DNA of 64,000 bases from the NCBI GenBank assembly GCA_033283175.1, contig JAWMQM010000002.1, positions 992,001 through 1,056,000 of the forward strand, read 5' to 3'. Under the pieces are notes generated by a model. The model was not told the origin of the DNA, ran no database searches, and was given only the letters and a program-made list of their open reading frames with translations. This DNA comes from Pseudomaricurvus sp033283175. GTDB taxonomy: Bacteria; Pseudomonadota; Gammaproteobacteria; Pseudomonadales; Cellvibrionaceae. Below are positions 51,306 to 61,400 of this stretch, in pieces; within the stretch, counting starts at the first letter, position 1, and each line of letters opens with the position of its first letter. The translations under genes were made by a program, and so were the position numbers.

Positions 51306-53408
51306 TCAGAAACTACGCTGGTAAGAGAGGGTAAAACTGCGTCCCATACCCTTGAAGTTACGCACATCGTTGGGGCTGACCTGGGAGTAGTAGGTGTAGT
51401 AGTCACGATTGGTGAGGTTCTGCACACCAAAGGTAAGGCGTCCCTCGAACAACTCCAGGTCGGTAGTCAAATCTACTGTGGTGTAACCGTCGAACTCGTT
51501 AACCACCTCATCATCGCTATTGCGGAACTTGCGATCCATCAGATAGCTGACCTGCAAGCGGGTACTGAGAATATCGGTCCAGTTGCGCTGCCAGCTGGCA
51601 TTAATGCGATCCGGCGCGATATTGGTACCGCCCAGGTCACTGTCTACCCTGCCATCCTGGTCGGAATCATAGCGCCCTTCAGAACCGGCGTAACGCAGTC
51701 CCAGCAGGTCCACATCGGTCGCGCTCCAGTCAACCCGAAACTCGATACCGTCCACCTCCGTCTGCTCGCGCTTCACGGTGTAGATACCGTCGACGCCACG
51801 TTGCAGACGCTGGCCAAAATCCGAATCGGAGGTGTAGTAGCTGAGTTGCATATGCAGGTCACCACCTTCGTACTCAACGCCAACCTCGGTGTTCTCGGTC
51901 AGGATGGGTTCCAGATCAAGGAAGGTCTCTACACTCTGGCCAGGTGAATTAATACCTCGCAACACACGGCCTACGTCTGGCATGGAGAAAGCTTCGGCGT
52001 AGTTGGCAAACACGCGCCAACCGCTGTCGAACTTGTAGGTGGCGCCGTAATTGTAGAGAGTCTCGGAAAACTCGGGATCACCCCCTTGCACAAACTGACT
52101 TCCGTATGATGCCAGAGTGGTGAAATCGTCTACTTCAAGACGGGATTTCTCGTAACGTACACCGGTGGTCACCGTCAGATGCTCAATGCCGGTAAACTCG
52201 GCCTGCAGGTAGGGTGCGGTATTTTCGTAACGGGTTTCGGGTACCCACGTGCGTCCGGTCTGAATCAGCGCCTGCCAGGTTTCATCCTCCAGCAGGTCCA
52301 CGCCATAAACCAGACTCACCGGCAGGCCAGCGACACTCTCTTTAGCGAGGGTGATCTTGAGTCCGGTTTTCTCCGAATTGTTCTGCGACTGGTCCAGCAA
52401 ATCAGCTCCATAGGCAGGATCCTGGAAGGTCGCGATAGGATTCACTTCCGCACCGTAAGTCGCTTCGAAATCCTGGCGGAAGGCCTGTACTCGCAGACTG
52501 TGGCTGAGCAGGTCATCGTGGCTGTAGGTCAGGCTTGAGGTCATCACCTTGTTGCGCGCCCCCTCGCCCTCGATGTCACCTTTTACCGCGCTGCTGGGGA
52601 TATCGGCGTCCACGTCGCCGGCAACGGAGATGTAGTCGTTGTTAGCCTCAATGTCGTAGCGGTTGATCATCAGCTCCAGCCGCTGATTGTCCCAGTTGTA
52701 GCCTGTCTTCAGGAACAGGTCCATGGCTTCGGAGTCCATGGTGTCACCCTGGGTATTATCGACACCGATAATGTCGCCATTGGCGTCGTAGGCCAGACCA
52801 CTGCTGCGATAGCTGATGCCGGCCAGCACATCCACCTGGTCAAAGCGGTTGGCGACACTGTAGCTGACACCATAGTCGGCGCTCTCACCGACATCTTCGG
52901 TCTGGAAGCCGGTTTCGACACGGATATTCTGTTGCAACTCATCCGCCGGCTTTTTGGTGATCAGGTTGATTACGCCGCCGGCCGCACCGAGACCGTGGAT
53001 GGCATTGGCACCGTGCAGCACCTCCACCCGCTCCAGCAGATAGGGATCAATAGTGTGGCCGTCGCGGCCGCCATTGCGCAGCGGGTTGGATTGTGGAATC
53101 CCGTCGATCATATAGAGCGGTTTGCGACCCCGCAGGCTCTCCCCGGCGCTGGTCATCTTCTGCCGGCTGGGTGAAAAGCTGGGTACCAGGTTGCCCAACA
53201 CAGAGGACAGATCGTTGGAGATCGCCAGCTGCTGCTGCAGATCCAGCTCACTAATAATCGTTACGGTATTGGGAATGGTATTGAGCGGTTTTTCAATACG
53301 GGAAGCAGTTACCACCACCTCCTCGGAAATGGCTGCTGCCAGTACATCCACGGCAAAAAAGGCACCACACAGCAGTGCCGCCTGGGAAACGACGCGGGAA
53401 GTCTTCAT
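51306..53408 (-). CDS. TonB-dependent outer-membrane receptor (siderophore type)
   Basis: This 700-residue protein has a signal peptide, then a plug domain starting EVVVTASRIEKPLNTIPNTV and containing LRGRKPLYMIDGIP and RVEVLHGANAIHGLGAAGG. A beta-barrel of about 22 strands follows, ending with the C-terminal aromatic signal (TLSYQRSF). Family members take up ferric siderophores or haem through TonB. The Fur-like box upstream supports an iron function. The ligand is unknown. Confidence 0.92.
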   Translation of the reverse strand: MKTSRVVSQAALLCGAFFAVDVLAAAISEEVVVTASRIEKPLNTIPNTVTIISELDLQQQLAISNDLSSVLGNLVPSFSPSRQKMTSAGESLRGRKPLYMIDGIPQSNPLRNGGRDGHTIDPYLLERVEVLHGANAIHGLGAAGGVINLITKKPADELQQNIRVETGFQTEDVGESADYGVSYSVANRFDQVDVLAGISYRSSGLAYDANGDIIGVDNTQGDTMDSEAMDLFLKTGYNWDNQRLELMINRYDIEANNDYISVAGDVDADIPSSAVKGDIEGEGARNKVMTSSLTYSHDDLLSHSLRVQAFRQDFEATYGAEVNPIATFQDPAYGADLLDQSQNNSEKTGLKITLAKESVAGLPVSLVYGVDLLEDETWQALIQTGRTWVPETRYENTAPYLQAEFTGIEHLTVTTGVRYEKSRLEVDDFTTLASYGSQFVQGGDPEFSETLYNYGATYKFDSGWRVFANYAEAFSMPDVGRVLRGINSPGQSVETFLDLEPILTENTEVGVEYEGGDLHMQLSYYTSDSDFGQRLQRGVDGIYTVKREQTEVDGIEFRVDWSATDVDLLGLRYAGSEGRYDSDQDGRVDSDLGGTNIAPDRINASWQRNWTDILSTRLQVSYLMDRKFRNSDDEVVNEFDGYTTVDLTTDLELFEGRLTFGVQNLTNRDYYTYYSQVSPNDVRNFKGMGRSFTLSYQRSF

Positions 53409-53468
53409 AAAGTCACACCTTGGTCCAGACGCGCCAGCCCCCTGACATGGCGCATAAAATCAGGTGTA

Positions 53469-53497
53469 ACTTTAAATCTAATGATAACGATTATCAA
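53469..53497 (-). promoter_or_regulatory. Fur-like box overlapping the receptor promoter
   Basis: TGATAACGATTATCA (53482-53496) is a near-perfect 7-1-7 inverted repeat (consensus TGATAATNATTATCA, one mismatch). On the minus strand a -35 TTGATA (53497-53492) overlaps it, and a 17-base spacer leads to TAAAGT (53474-53469). Iron repression of the receptor and PepSY gene by Fur is inferred. Confidence 0.8.
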
Positions 53498-53638
53498 CAA
53501 GATTAGCATGTAATTTACAACCTGCAGCACATAAGGGAATTTTGCTGCCAGATCAAAAAACGGCATTTGCCAGCCTGTGACCCGCTCGCGCACACTGCCG
53601 CACCTTTTACAGGGGCCCTGGACCTCTAACTCCACATC

Positions 53639-54469
53639 ATGCAGCTGGTATCCTTCAACCTGTTCCGCACCCTGGGCCTGCCCAATACGACCTACATCAA
53701 ACCCGAAAGCTTTCAACGGCAACCGGAGAAATACCAGGCGCAGATCGAGGCCGCCGACTGGGTACTCTTCCCCGAGTACTGGCAGCTCAACGGACTGCTC
53801 TACACTCTTAACAGCCGTATTTTTCCCAGCGAATCCACCTACCGCATCGGTCACAACAAGATTGAAATGACCCGTGCCATCCAATTGCTGACGCCGGCCA
53901 ACCTGCCCCGCACCCTGATTGCCGCCAACAGCGACAGCAATGCCGAACAGCTGTGGCAAGCGATGGAATTGCCCTTTGTGGCAAAGCTGGCCAAAGCCAG
54001 TCAGGGAGAAGGTGTGTGGCTGATCGAAGACCGCCTGCAGTGGCGTGAGTACCGACAGCGTGCCGACAGTCTCTATGTGCAGGAGCACCTGCCCATCGAT
54101 CGCGACCTGCGCATTGTGGTGGTGGGCAGTGAGGTGATTGCCGCCTACTGGCGCCATCAGTCAGAGCGCAGTTTTCACACCAACGTGTCCCGCGGGGGTC
54201 AGGTCAGCTATGACGAGGTGCCGGCCGCAGCCATCGACTATGTGCAACAGCTGGCGCGCAGACTCAACATCAACCATGCGGGCTTTGATATCGCCATGGT
54301 GGACGGCCACCCCTACCTGCTGGAGTTCAACCGTCTGTTTGGCAATCAGGGGATTCCCGGTGGTGGCCGCGCCATCACGGACGCCATGCTGCGTTACCTG
54401 CAACAGCACAGCAGCGACCACACCCCGTGGGACCCGGAGTCACCGGACAACTTCAACCTGGCGGTCTGA
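53639..54469 (+). CDS. RimK-like ATP-grasp protein
   Basis: This 276-residue protein has the ATP-grasp pattern of the RimK family: FVAKLAKASQGEGVWLIED, YVQEHLPIDRDLRIVVVG, RSFHTNVSRGGQ and LEFNRLFGNQG (metal-binding Glu/Asn region). RimK adds glutamates to proteins or makes amide bonds. The target here is unknown. No clear ribosome site precedes the ATG. Confidence 0.85.
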   Translation: MQLVSFNLFRTLGLPNTTYIKPESFQRQPEKYQAQIEAADWVLFPEYWQLNGLLYTLNSRIFPSESTYRIGHNKIEMTRAIQLLTPANLPRTLIAANSDSNAEQLWQAMELPFVAKLAKASQGEGVWLIEDRLQWREYRQRADSLYVQEHLPIDRDLRIVVVGSEVIAAYWRHQSERSFHTNVSRGGQVSYDEVPAAAIDYVQQLARRLNINHAGFDIAMVDGHPYLLEFNRLFGNQGIPGGGRAITDAMLRYLQQHSSDHTPWDPESPDNFNLAV

Positions 54470-54496
54470 AGTATCCGGCAATCCGGTGGATGACGG

Positions 54497-55564
54497 TCAG
54501 TCGCCCAGCCAGGCGATGACCTGTGGCAGATCAACGGTGGTGCGGATACCCGGTGCGGCCGCGCACACTACCTCCACCGCATTGACCGCACGGTGCGCCG
54601 TCAGGCCCGGTGTGGTGGCCGCCATATCCTCTTCCTTGATGGGAAAGGTAATGCTCATGTCCAGTGGCGTATCACCCTGCACCTGCACTCGCCAGCCGGT
54701 CTCACGCAAATCCCAACCCTTGTCGGTGTCGGTACCCACGTACCAGTTGAGGCGCATCTTCATCAGCGCTTTGCCGTTGCGCATGCCTGACACGGTGATG
54801 CGCTGTGCCCCCACCGTACCCGCCTTCACTTCACCGGCGGCGATGTGGATGGTGTCATTGAGGGCACCCACTTCACCACTGACGGTCACCTCATCCAGCT
54901 CCAGGCCAATGGCCTTGGCCAACTGGCTGAGGGAGAGACCAAAACCGTGTTTTACATGCTCCAGGCGCTCAGGACCGAATTCATAGGGCGGCGCGCCAAA
55001 GCCCATAATCTTGTAGATCATGTCCGGCGAATTGCGGCTGCTGACGTCGGCGAATTCGTCGATGATCAGGCAATCCAGGCGACGCTGCAGGGAGAGCATG
55101 GGAATGGGCAGCGCCTCGGTAATAAAGCCGGGGCTGGAGCCGGTGCTGTAAATCGAGGCATTACCGGTCTCGCAAGCGCTCAGCAGGCGCTGGCGCAGGT
55201 CCGCTTCCAACAGGTCCGGCATGTGGAACTCCACCCGGGTAGTAACCACGTTACAGCCAGACGCCAATAACTCGCAGATTTCATCGTAGTCGCAGCCCTG
55301 CGGCATATAGAGTACGCAATCGGCCCCCAGTGCCTTGATGTCTTCGATCTTGTTGGTGGCAATCACCCCCACCGGCGCCCGGCCACAGATCTCACCGGCA
55401 TCCTTCCCGGCCTTGCTGTCGGAGTAGACGTACAGCCCAACCAGCTCCAGGTGCGGGTGATCCAGCACCATCATCAGGGAACGGAGACCGATATTACCGG
55501 TAGCCCACTGCACTACCTTGAGTGGCCGGGACGGTGAGGAGGGGGAATGGGCGGAGAGCGTCAT
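54497..55564 (-). CDS. DapB-fold NAD(P)H-dependent dehydrogenase family protein
   Basis: This 355-residue protein begins with a Rossmann motif (VVQWATGNIGLRSL) and resembles the dihydrodipicolinate reductase N-terminal family, annotated as NAD(P)H-dependent amine dehydrogenases. The middle has GSSPGFITEALP, typical of the group. The pathway is unknown; in relatives such genes accompany steroid or aromatic degradation genes. A 14-bp palindrome lies 46 bases upstream. Confidence 0.8.
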   Translation of the reverse strand: MTLSAHSPSSPSRPLKVVQWATGNIGLRSLMMVLDHPHLELVGLYVYSDSKAGKDAGEICGRAPVGVIATNKIEDIKALGADCVLYMPQGCDYDEICELLASGCNVVTTRVEFHMPDLLEADLRQRLLSACETGNASIYSTGSSPGFITEALPIPMLSLQRRLDCLIIDEFADVSSRNSPDMIYKIMGFGAPPYEFGPERLEHVKHGFGLSLSQLAKAIGLELDEVTVSGEVGALNDTIHIAAGEVKAGTVGAQRITVSGMRNGKALMKMRLNWYVGTDTDKGWDLRETGWRVQVQGDTPLDMSITFPIKEEDMAATTPGLTAHRAVNAVEVVCAAAPGIRTTVDLPQVIAWLGD

Positions 55565-55609
55565 AGCCTTATCTTCCTGTTGTTATTCAGTTATCTGGAA
55601 AGGCATAAA

Positions 55610-55623
55610 TGATCACGTGATCA
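55610..55623. promoter_or_regulatory. Perfect palindrome TGATCACGTGATCA, candidate operator
   Basis: A 14-base perfect palindrome with an E-box-like CACGTG core lies 46 bases before the DapB-fold gene. A second inverted pair TTGCA-N5-TGCAA (55632-55646) follows. Both are typical of dimeric regulator sites. No regulator gene is adjacent, so the factor is unknown. Confidence 0.5.
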
Positions 55624-55699
55624 CTTGGGAATTGCAATCACTGCAATGCAAAGGTTTGTCATGGCCAACTCTTATCTCCGGAGCAGCCAGCCGGCCTGG

Positions 55700-56770
55700 C
55701 TACTGGCACTGATCCCAGGCCTGGGGGCGACCATCAAGCGTCAGGATGGCATCCCCCCTGACCGGTCCCAACCACAACTCGTCGGCCACCCGCAGCGCCA
55801 CGGTCCCCATATGCAGACCGGTTTTGCGCTGACACTTCACGCTGAAATCGGTCGCGCCGATGAGCGCCGCGCCGGTTGCAATCTGCTGCTCGCAGGGCCC
55901 GCTGGCCATCACACAGCGGGCCACCTCTGTGGCTGTGGCGTAAAGCCCCGCCGCCACTATTTCCCCCGCTGCTCCCCAACGTAAATTATCGGGCAGGAAG
56001 GGCAGCGTCAGGGTTTGTCGCTCACCGGTGGTGCGATCCAGATGCAGTACCTGCCCGGCCGCCCAGGAGTTCACGTACAACTGCTGGCCATCGGCGCTCA
56101 CCAGCAAACCATTCGGGGCGAAGATGTCGCTGCCGGCAACCGTCTGCCAGCCCCTGCCCCGCTGCCACACCAGCACATCCCCCATCCAGCGATCCGCCCT
56201 GGGGGCACCGCTGAGAGACGCCCCGTAATTGGTGACGAATACCCGGCCCTGCGCGTCTACGGCAACGGCGTTGCCCATGGCTCCGGGCGGCAGCGGCAGG
56301 CACCCCTGCCAACTCAGGTTCAACGCCTCCCCGCCGCTGATACGGTAAATTTCGATGGATTCCCGGGCGCCATGGTTCACCACCCACAACCGCTCGCCAC
56401 CATCCTCCGCCACACTCGTACTGATGCCGTGTGGCGCAAACTTGTCTGCCGCCACAGGCTGCTTACAAGACGGATCCCATGGGAGCTCAGGCGCCGGTCG
56501 TGGAGTGATCAGAGTGGCATCGCCGCTGGCGACGTTGACCGCGTACAGACCACCCCGGGCCAACTGTCCACCCGGCATGCTGCTGGCCACCACCCAGCGC
56601 CCCCCATCCACCAACGCCAGATCTTCAGCATTAGGCACACCCAGGGTTCTGGCAGCCGCCACCGGAACGGCAGCGGCGAGAATTCCCAACAGCAACAACC
56701 ACTGGCTACGACCACCAGTCCCCCGCTTCCGCGCCAGCGCTGAGCCCAACCCTATTCCACTGAATAACAT
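55700..56770 (-). CDS. SMP-30/strictosidine-synthase-like beta-propeller protein
   Basis: This 356-residue protein has an N-terminal membrane anchor or signal (WLLLLGILAAAVPVAAA) and repeated propeller strands with PNGLLVSADGQQLYVNSW and PDNLRWGA. These are typical of the six-bladed SMP-30/gluconolactonase and strictosidine-synthase-like fold. AGGGCAGGGA precedes the ATG. It may be a periplasmic lactonase or esterase. The substrate is unknown. Confidence 0.78.
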   Translation of the reverse strand: MLFSGIGLGSALARKRGTGGRSQWLLLLGILAAAVPVAAARTLGVPNAEDLALVDGGRWVVASSMPGGQLARGGLYAVNVASGDATLITPRPAPELPWDPSCKQPVAADKFAPHGISTSVAEDGGERLWVVNHGARESIEIYRISGGEALNLSWQGCLPLPPGAMGNAVAVDAQGRVFVTNYGASLSGAPRADRWMGDVLVWQRGRGWQTVAGSDIFAPNGLLVSADGQQLYVNSWAAGQVLHLDRTTGERQTLTLPFLPDNLRWGAAGEIVAAGLYATATEVARCVMASGPCEQQIATGAALIGATDFSVKCQRKTGLHMGTVALRVADELWLGPVRGDAILTLDGRPQAWDQCQ

Positions 56771-56794
56771 TCCCTGCCCTCTTTTCTGACCAGG

Positions 56795-57682
56795 CTAAGC
56801 GGTAACCCGGATGACCGTCGCCGGCAGCGGCAACTGCTGGTCGGCAAAGTTCAGCACCTGCCCGCCAGTGCGCACCCGCTGCAATTTGGCGGGATCAATC
56901 TCCTGCACCAGCCAATCGTCGTCGTCCGCGGCCAGCGCCTGAATGCCATCATCGGTAAAACCAATATCAATGGGTGTGTAGAGACCGGCCTGACCCACAT
57001 TCACATCGATCAGCTCACTCCAGTCCGCCTCGCCACGCAGGGGTGCCTGCAGCACATAGCACTGGTTTTCCAATGCCCGGGCACGACAGCTCACCGCCAC
57101 CCGGCTGTGCCCTGCGGGCTTGTCGGTACAGGCCGGTACCAGTATCAGTTCGGCGCCGGCGTTGGTCAGGGCCATCACCTGCTGGGGGAATTCGCTGTCG
57201 TAACAGATGGCCACCGCAAAGGTCAGCCCCTGCCAGTGGAAACAGTGCAGCGCGTCGCCACGGGCAATGGCCATCGGGGACATTTCGTACTGGGTGAGGT
57301 GCTGCTTGTCCTGGTAGCTCACCTGCCCGTCCGGGAACAGTACCCAGCTGCGGTTAACGTAATTATTCAGCTGCGGCTTAAACACCAGCAGGCCCGGGGC
57401 CACGATTACCATATCCCGCTTCTGCGCCTGCTCGCTGTAGAACTGCACAAAGTCCGGCAACAGCGCCTGCAGGTCCGCCAGTTCCCCGGCGACGCTGCGA
57501 CCGGCGGGAAACATGGCGCTCAGCTCAATCGCCCCGTACTCGGGGAAAAGCGCAATCTGTACCGTGGCCGGCAGCGCATCGAGTCGCGCGATAACGCTAT
57601 CGCAGTAGGTTTGCCAGCAGTCAGCCGGCTGCACCCGGTGCTGGGAAGCCGCAATGGTGTAGTGCATCGGTTTCGGTTCCAT
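56795..57682 (-). CDS. Carbon-nitrogen hydrolase (nitrilase superfamily)
   Basis: This 295-residue protein has the Glu-Lys-Cys triad of the superfamily: E in FPEYGA, K in QDKQHLTQYE and C in AICYDSEFP. The sequence is closer to the amidase/omega-amidase branches than to true nitrilases. It lies 29 bases after a GNAT gene on the same strand. Elsewhere these two domains occur as one bifunctional protein, so a joint role is likely. The start is uncertain (57682 or 57667). Confidence 0.88.
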   Translation of the reverse strand: MEPKPMHYTIAASQHRVQPADCWQTYCDSVIARLDALPATVQIALFPEYGAIELSAMFPAGRSVAGELADLQALLPDFVQFYSEQAQKRDMVIVAPGLLVFKPQLNNYVNRSWVLFPDGQVSYQDKQHLTQYEMSPMAIARGDALHCFHWQGLTFAVAICYDSEFPQQVMALTNAGAELILVPACTDKPAGHSRVAVSCRARALENQCYVLQAPLRGEADWSELIDVNVGQAGLYTPIDIGFTDDGIQALAADDDDWLVQEIDPAKLQRVRTGGQVLNFADQQLPLPATVIRVTA

Positions 57683-57711
57683 CACAAAGGTAAATCAGTG
57701 GCTGGCTGTGT

Positions 57712-58305
57712 TTAGTCGACCAGCGAGCGCAGCCAGAAGGACATGGTTTGCTGCGAAGATTCGGACTGACCGATCTCTTTCCAGTTGAAGCCCACTTTCA
57801 GTTCCGGGTAATGCCTGTAACCGCGCTTGCGCCAGAAGGCGTGCAGGTCGCGATAATCGCCGGGGCGGGCGGGATGATCCGCCGCCCGCTCCACCGCACA
57901 GAAGCCTGTCACCTCCGCGCCCACCGCCCGGGCATGAGCCTCGCGCTCATCGAAGAAACGGTGCCCCAGCCCCTGCCCCCGGTACTCCGCTAACAGCACC
58001 GACTCACCAAAATAGAAAAAGCGCTGCTCTGCCCAGGGGGTGTCGCGAAAACAGCTTTGGAAATCGGCATCGGCGTCCTGCAACCACAGGCCGGTGGCCG
58101 CCCCCACCACACGCTCACCGTCTTTGGCGATCACACACAGGCTGTCGGGATGCTCGGCATAGTGGGACAGGTAACGGGTTTCATAGGCGGCGTCGCCTTC
58201 GTAGAGATAGGGAAACTCGCGGAATACGACGATGCGCAGCTCCGCCAGGCTGGGAATGTATGGCTCGATCTCACGGCCGCGTAGGGGGATCACGTCAACA
58301 GTCAC
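57712..58305 (-). CDS. GNAT-family N-acetyltransferase
   Basis: This 197-residue protein has the GNAT fold: VVGAATGLWLQ, the acetyl-CoA loop YRGQGLGHRFFDEREAHA and the final FWRKRGYRHYPELKV strand. I take GTG at 58305 as start because GGAG precedes it by 5 bases; GTG at 58311 is an alternative. It pairs with the carbon-nitrogen hydrolase downstream, as in GNAT-hydrolase fusions. The substrate is unknown. Confidence 0.88.
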   Translation of the reverse strand: MTVDVIPLRGREIEPYIPSLAELRIVVFREFPYLYEGDAAYETRYLSHYAEHPDSLCVIAKDGERVVGAATGLWLQDADADFQSCFRDTPWAEQRFFYFGESVLLAEYRGQGLGHRFFDEREAHARAVGAEVTGFCAVERAADHPARPGDYRDLHAFWRKRGYRHYPELKVGFNWKEIGQSESSQQTMSFWLRSLVD

Positions 58306-58439
58306 AATCACTCCGGCATACAGGTTCGGGCGGCCGCGGCCGCGAAACGGGCAACCTTACCACAGCCACCCGGGATCGCGGATTACCCCTGAGGAGGTAC
58401 CCGGGTCCCGGTCATGTCGCCGGGGCCCGGCGAAGTTCG
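58306..58439. other. Intergenic region after cusA
   Basis: This 134-base spacer separates the cusA stop from the GNAT gene. It contains the short palindrome CGCCGGGGCCCGGCG (58418-58432), just after the cusA stop, which could aid termination. No outer-membrane factor or other cus gene is present here. Confidence 0.5.
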
Positions 58440-61400
58440 TCAGGCCGATACCGGTTGTCCCTCCAGTGCCCGACTGCGCCGCAACCAGAGCAGGTAAACC
58501 ACCGGAATCACCAACAGCGTCATCAGCATGGAGCTGATAATACCGCCCACCATGGGCGCCGCAATACGCTGCATCACTTCGGACCCGGTACCGGTGGCGA
58601 GCATGGCGGGTAACAGACCCAGCAGGACAGTAATCACGGTCATCATTACCGGCCGTACCCGCTGCACGGCCCCCTCCATGATCACTGTGGCCAAGGGAGT
58701 GTCTGCCTCAGCCGCTGCCAGCGCCTGATTCAGGTAGACCATCATCATCACCCCATTGCCCACGGTCACGCCTGCCAGCGCGATAAAGCCCACGCCCACC
58801 ACCACCGACAGGTTGAAGCCCAGCAGCCACAGCAGCCAGACGCCACCGCAGAGTGCAAAGGGCACAATAGCAAGCGCCAGTGCCACATCGAAGGCACGGC
58901 GAAAAGTGAGATAGAGCAACACCGTAATCAGTAACAGGGTCATGGGGACAATCAACATCAGTCGTTCGGCGGCGCGCTGCATATACTGATACTGGCCGCT
59001 CCACTCCAGCGCATAGCCCGCCGGCAATTGCAGGCCGCTGTCGATACGCTGCTGCGCCTGCGCCACAAACTCACCCAGCGAGCGCCCCTCCACATCGATC
59101 AGCACCCGTGCCGCCGGACGGCTGTTTTCCGTGCGCACCATGCTGGGCCCGTCATCCACATACACCTGCGCCACATCGGCGAGGGTGATGCTCTGCCCCT
59201 GGGGTGTCAGCAGCGGCAGGTCGCGCAGTTTTTTCAGGCTGTCGCGGTAGTCTCGGGGGTAGCGCAGGTTAACCGGGTAGCGCTCCAGCCCCTCCACCGT
59301 TTGCGTGACATCTTCACCGCCGATGGCCACCGCGGCAATATCGTGAATGTCGGCGATATTCAGTCCGTAACGGGCCGCTTTCAGGCGGTCTATATCAACC
59401 CGGATATAGCGACTGCTGCTCACCTGTTCAGCGTAGACAGAGACGGCACCGCCCAGTGGCGAGAGCAAGCCCTCCAGGCGCCTTCCCAGACGTCCCAGCT
59501 CGTCCAGCTCCGGCCCGGTGAGCACCAATCCCAGCGGTGTTTTGATACCGGTCGCCAACATATCAATCCGGGTGCGGATGGGCATGACCCAGCTGTTGCT
59601 GACGCCGGGCAACTGCACCCGCTGGTCAAGCTCCTGGCGCAACCGTTCCGGCGTCATACCCGGGCGCCACTGCTCACGGGGCTTAAACTGAATCACGGTT
59701 TCGATCATGGTCAGCGGCGCCGGGTCGGTGGCGGTTTCCGCGCGGCCAATCTTGCCAAAGACCGTGGCCACCTCCGGCACCGACATAATCAGCTTGTCCG
59801 TTATCTGCAGCAGACGTCGCGCCTCACCGGTGGAGATGGCCGCCTGGGTGGTGGGCATGTACATCAGCTCCCCCTCATCCAGCGGGCCGAGAAATTCACT
59901 GCCCAGCTGGCGCAATGGCCAGGCACTCAGCAACAGAAACAGCACACTGACCGAGACAGTCACCCACGGACGCGCCAACACCGCCCGCAGCAATGGCCGA
60001 TAGACGGCGTGCAGGGCGCGGTTACAGGGGTTGCGTGACTCCGGCTGCAAGGGGCCCTTGAGCCAATAGCCAATCAGCACCGGGATCAGGGTAATGGTAA
60101 GGCCGGCGGCCACCACCATGGCGTAGGATTTGGTGTAGGCCAGGGGCGCAAACAGCCGTCCCTCCTGCGCCTGCAAACTCAGCACCGGCAGAAAACTCAC
60201 CGCCTCAATCAGCATGGAGAGACACAGCGCCGGCCCCACCGCCAGGCTCGCCTCCCGCACCAGCGACCAGTGCTCCTCGTGATTGGCCACCCGCCCCTCC
60301 CGCTGCTGGAAACGCTGCAACTGTTTGTGGGCGTTTTCCAGCATCACGATGCTGCCATCCACCATGGAACCGATGGCAACAGCGATGCCACCCAGTGACA
60401 TAATGTTGGCATTCAGGCCCTGCCAGTACATCAGCATAAAGCTGCCCAGTACCCCCAGCGGCAGGCTCACCAACACCACCAGTGACGAGCGGAAGTGCCA
60501 CAGAAACAGCGCGCAAATCAGCACCACGATCATCAGCTGCAGTGCCAGTGTCGACGTCAAACTGAAGACCGCTTCATGCACCAGCTGTGACCGGTCATAA
60601 GTGGTAATCAACTCTACCCCTGCTGGCAGACCCGCCTGCAAATGCGCCAGTTTCTCTTTGACGTCGGCGATAACGCGACTGGCGTTCTCACCAAAGCGCA
60701 TCACCACCATGGCACCGGTCACTTCCCCCTGGCCATTGAGCTCGGCAATGCCGCGGCGCATCTGCGGCCCCAGGCGCACATCCGCCACGTCGGAGAGCAG
60801 CACCGGAATTCCGGCTGCGGTGACCTTAAGGGGCAGATCTTTTAACTGCTCCACCGAACTGACATAGCCGCCCATGCGCACCATGTACTCGGCTTCCGCC
60901 ATTTCAATCACACTGGCGCCGGACTCCTGGTTAGCCGCTTTCAGAAGACGCCGCAGCTGCGGCAAGGTGACGCCATAGGCGCGCAGCTTGTCGGGATCGG
61001 CCACCACCTGATACTGCCGCACCATGCCGCCCACCGTGGCCACTTCGCTGACACCGGCCACCGATTGCAGCTGCGGTTTCAGGTACCAGTCCTGCAGGCT
61101 GCGCAGTTGTGCCAGGTCGCGCTGACCACTGCTGTCGATAAGGACGTAACTGAACACCCAGCCCACACCGGTGGCATCCGGCCCCAACTGCGGATTGGCA
61201 CCGTCCGGCAGGCGACCGGGCATCTGGCTCAGGTACTCCAGTACCCGCGCCCGCGCCCAGTACATATCGGTGCCATCTTCAAACAGCACATAGACATAGG
61301 AGGTGCCGTACATGGAAATGCCACGCACATTGGTGGCCCCCGGCACCGCCAGCATGGCGGTGGTTAGCGGGTAGGTGACCTGATCCTCCACCACTTCCGG

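Noticed and set aside
55634..55640. Single GCAATCA copy before the DapB-fold gene as a MocR site
   Set aside because: One 7-base match in a 64-kb window is expected by chance; no cluster is present.
58418..58432. Palindrome CGCCGGGGCCCGGCG after cusA as a certain terminator
   Set aside because: It is short and has no T-run, so it is only mentioned as a possibility.
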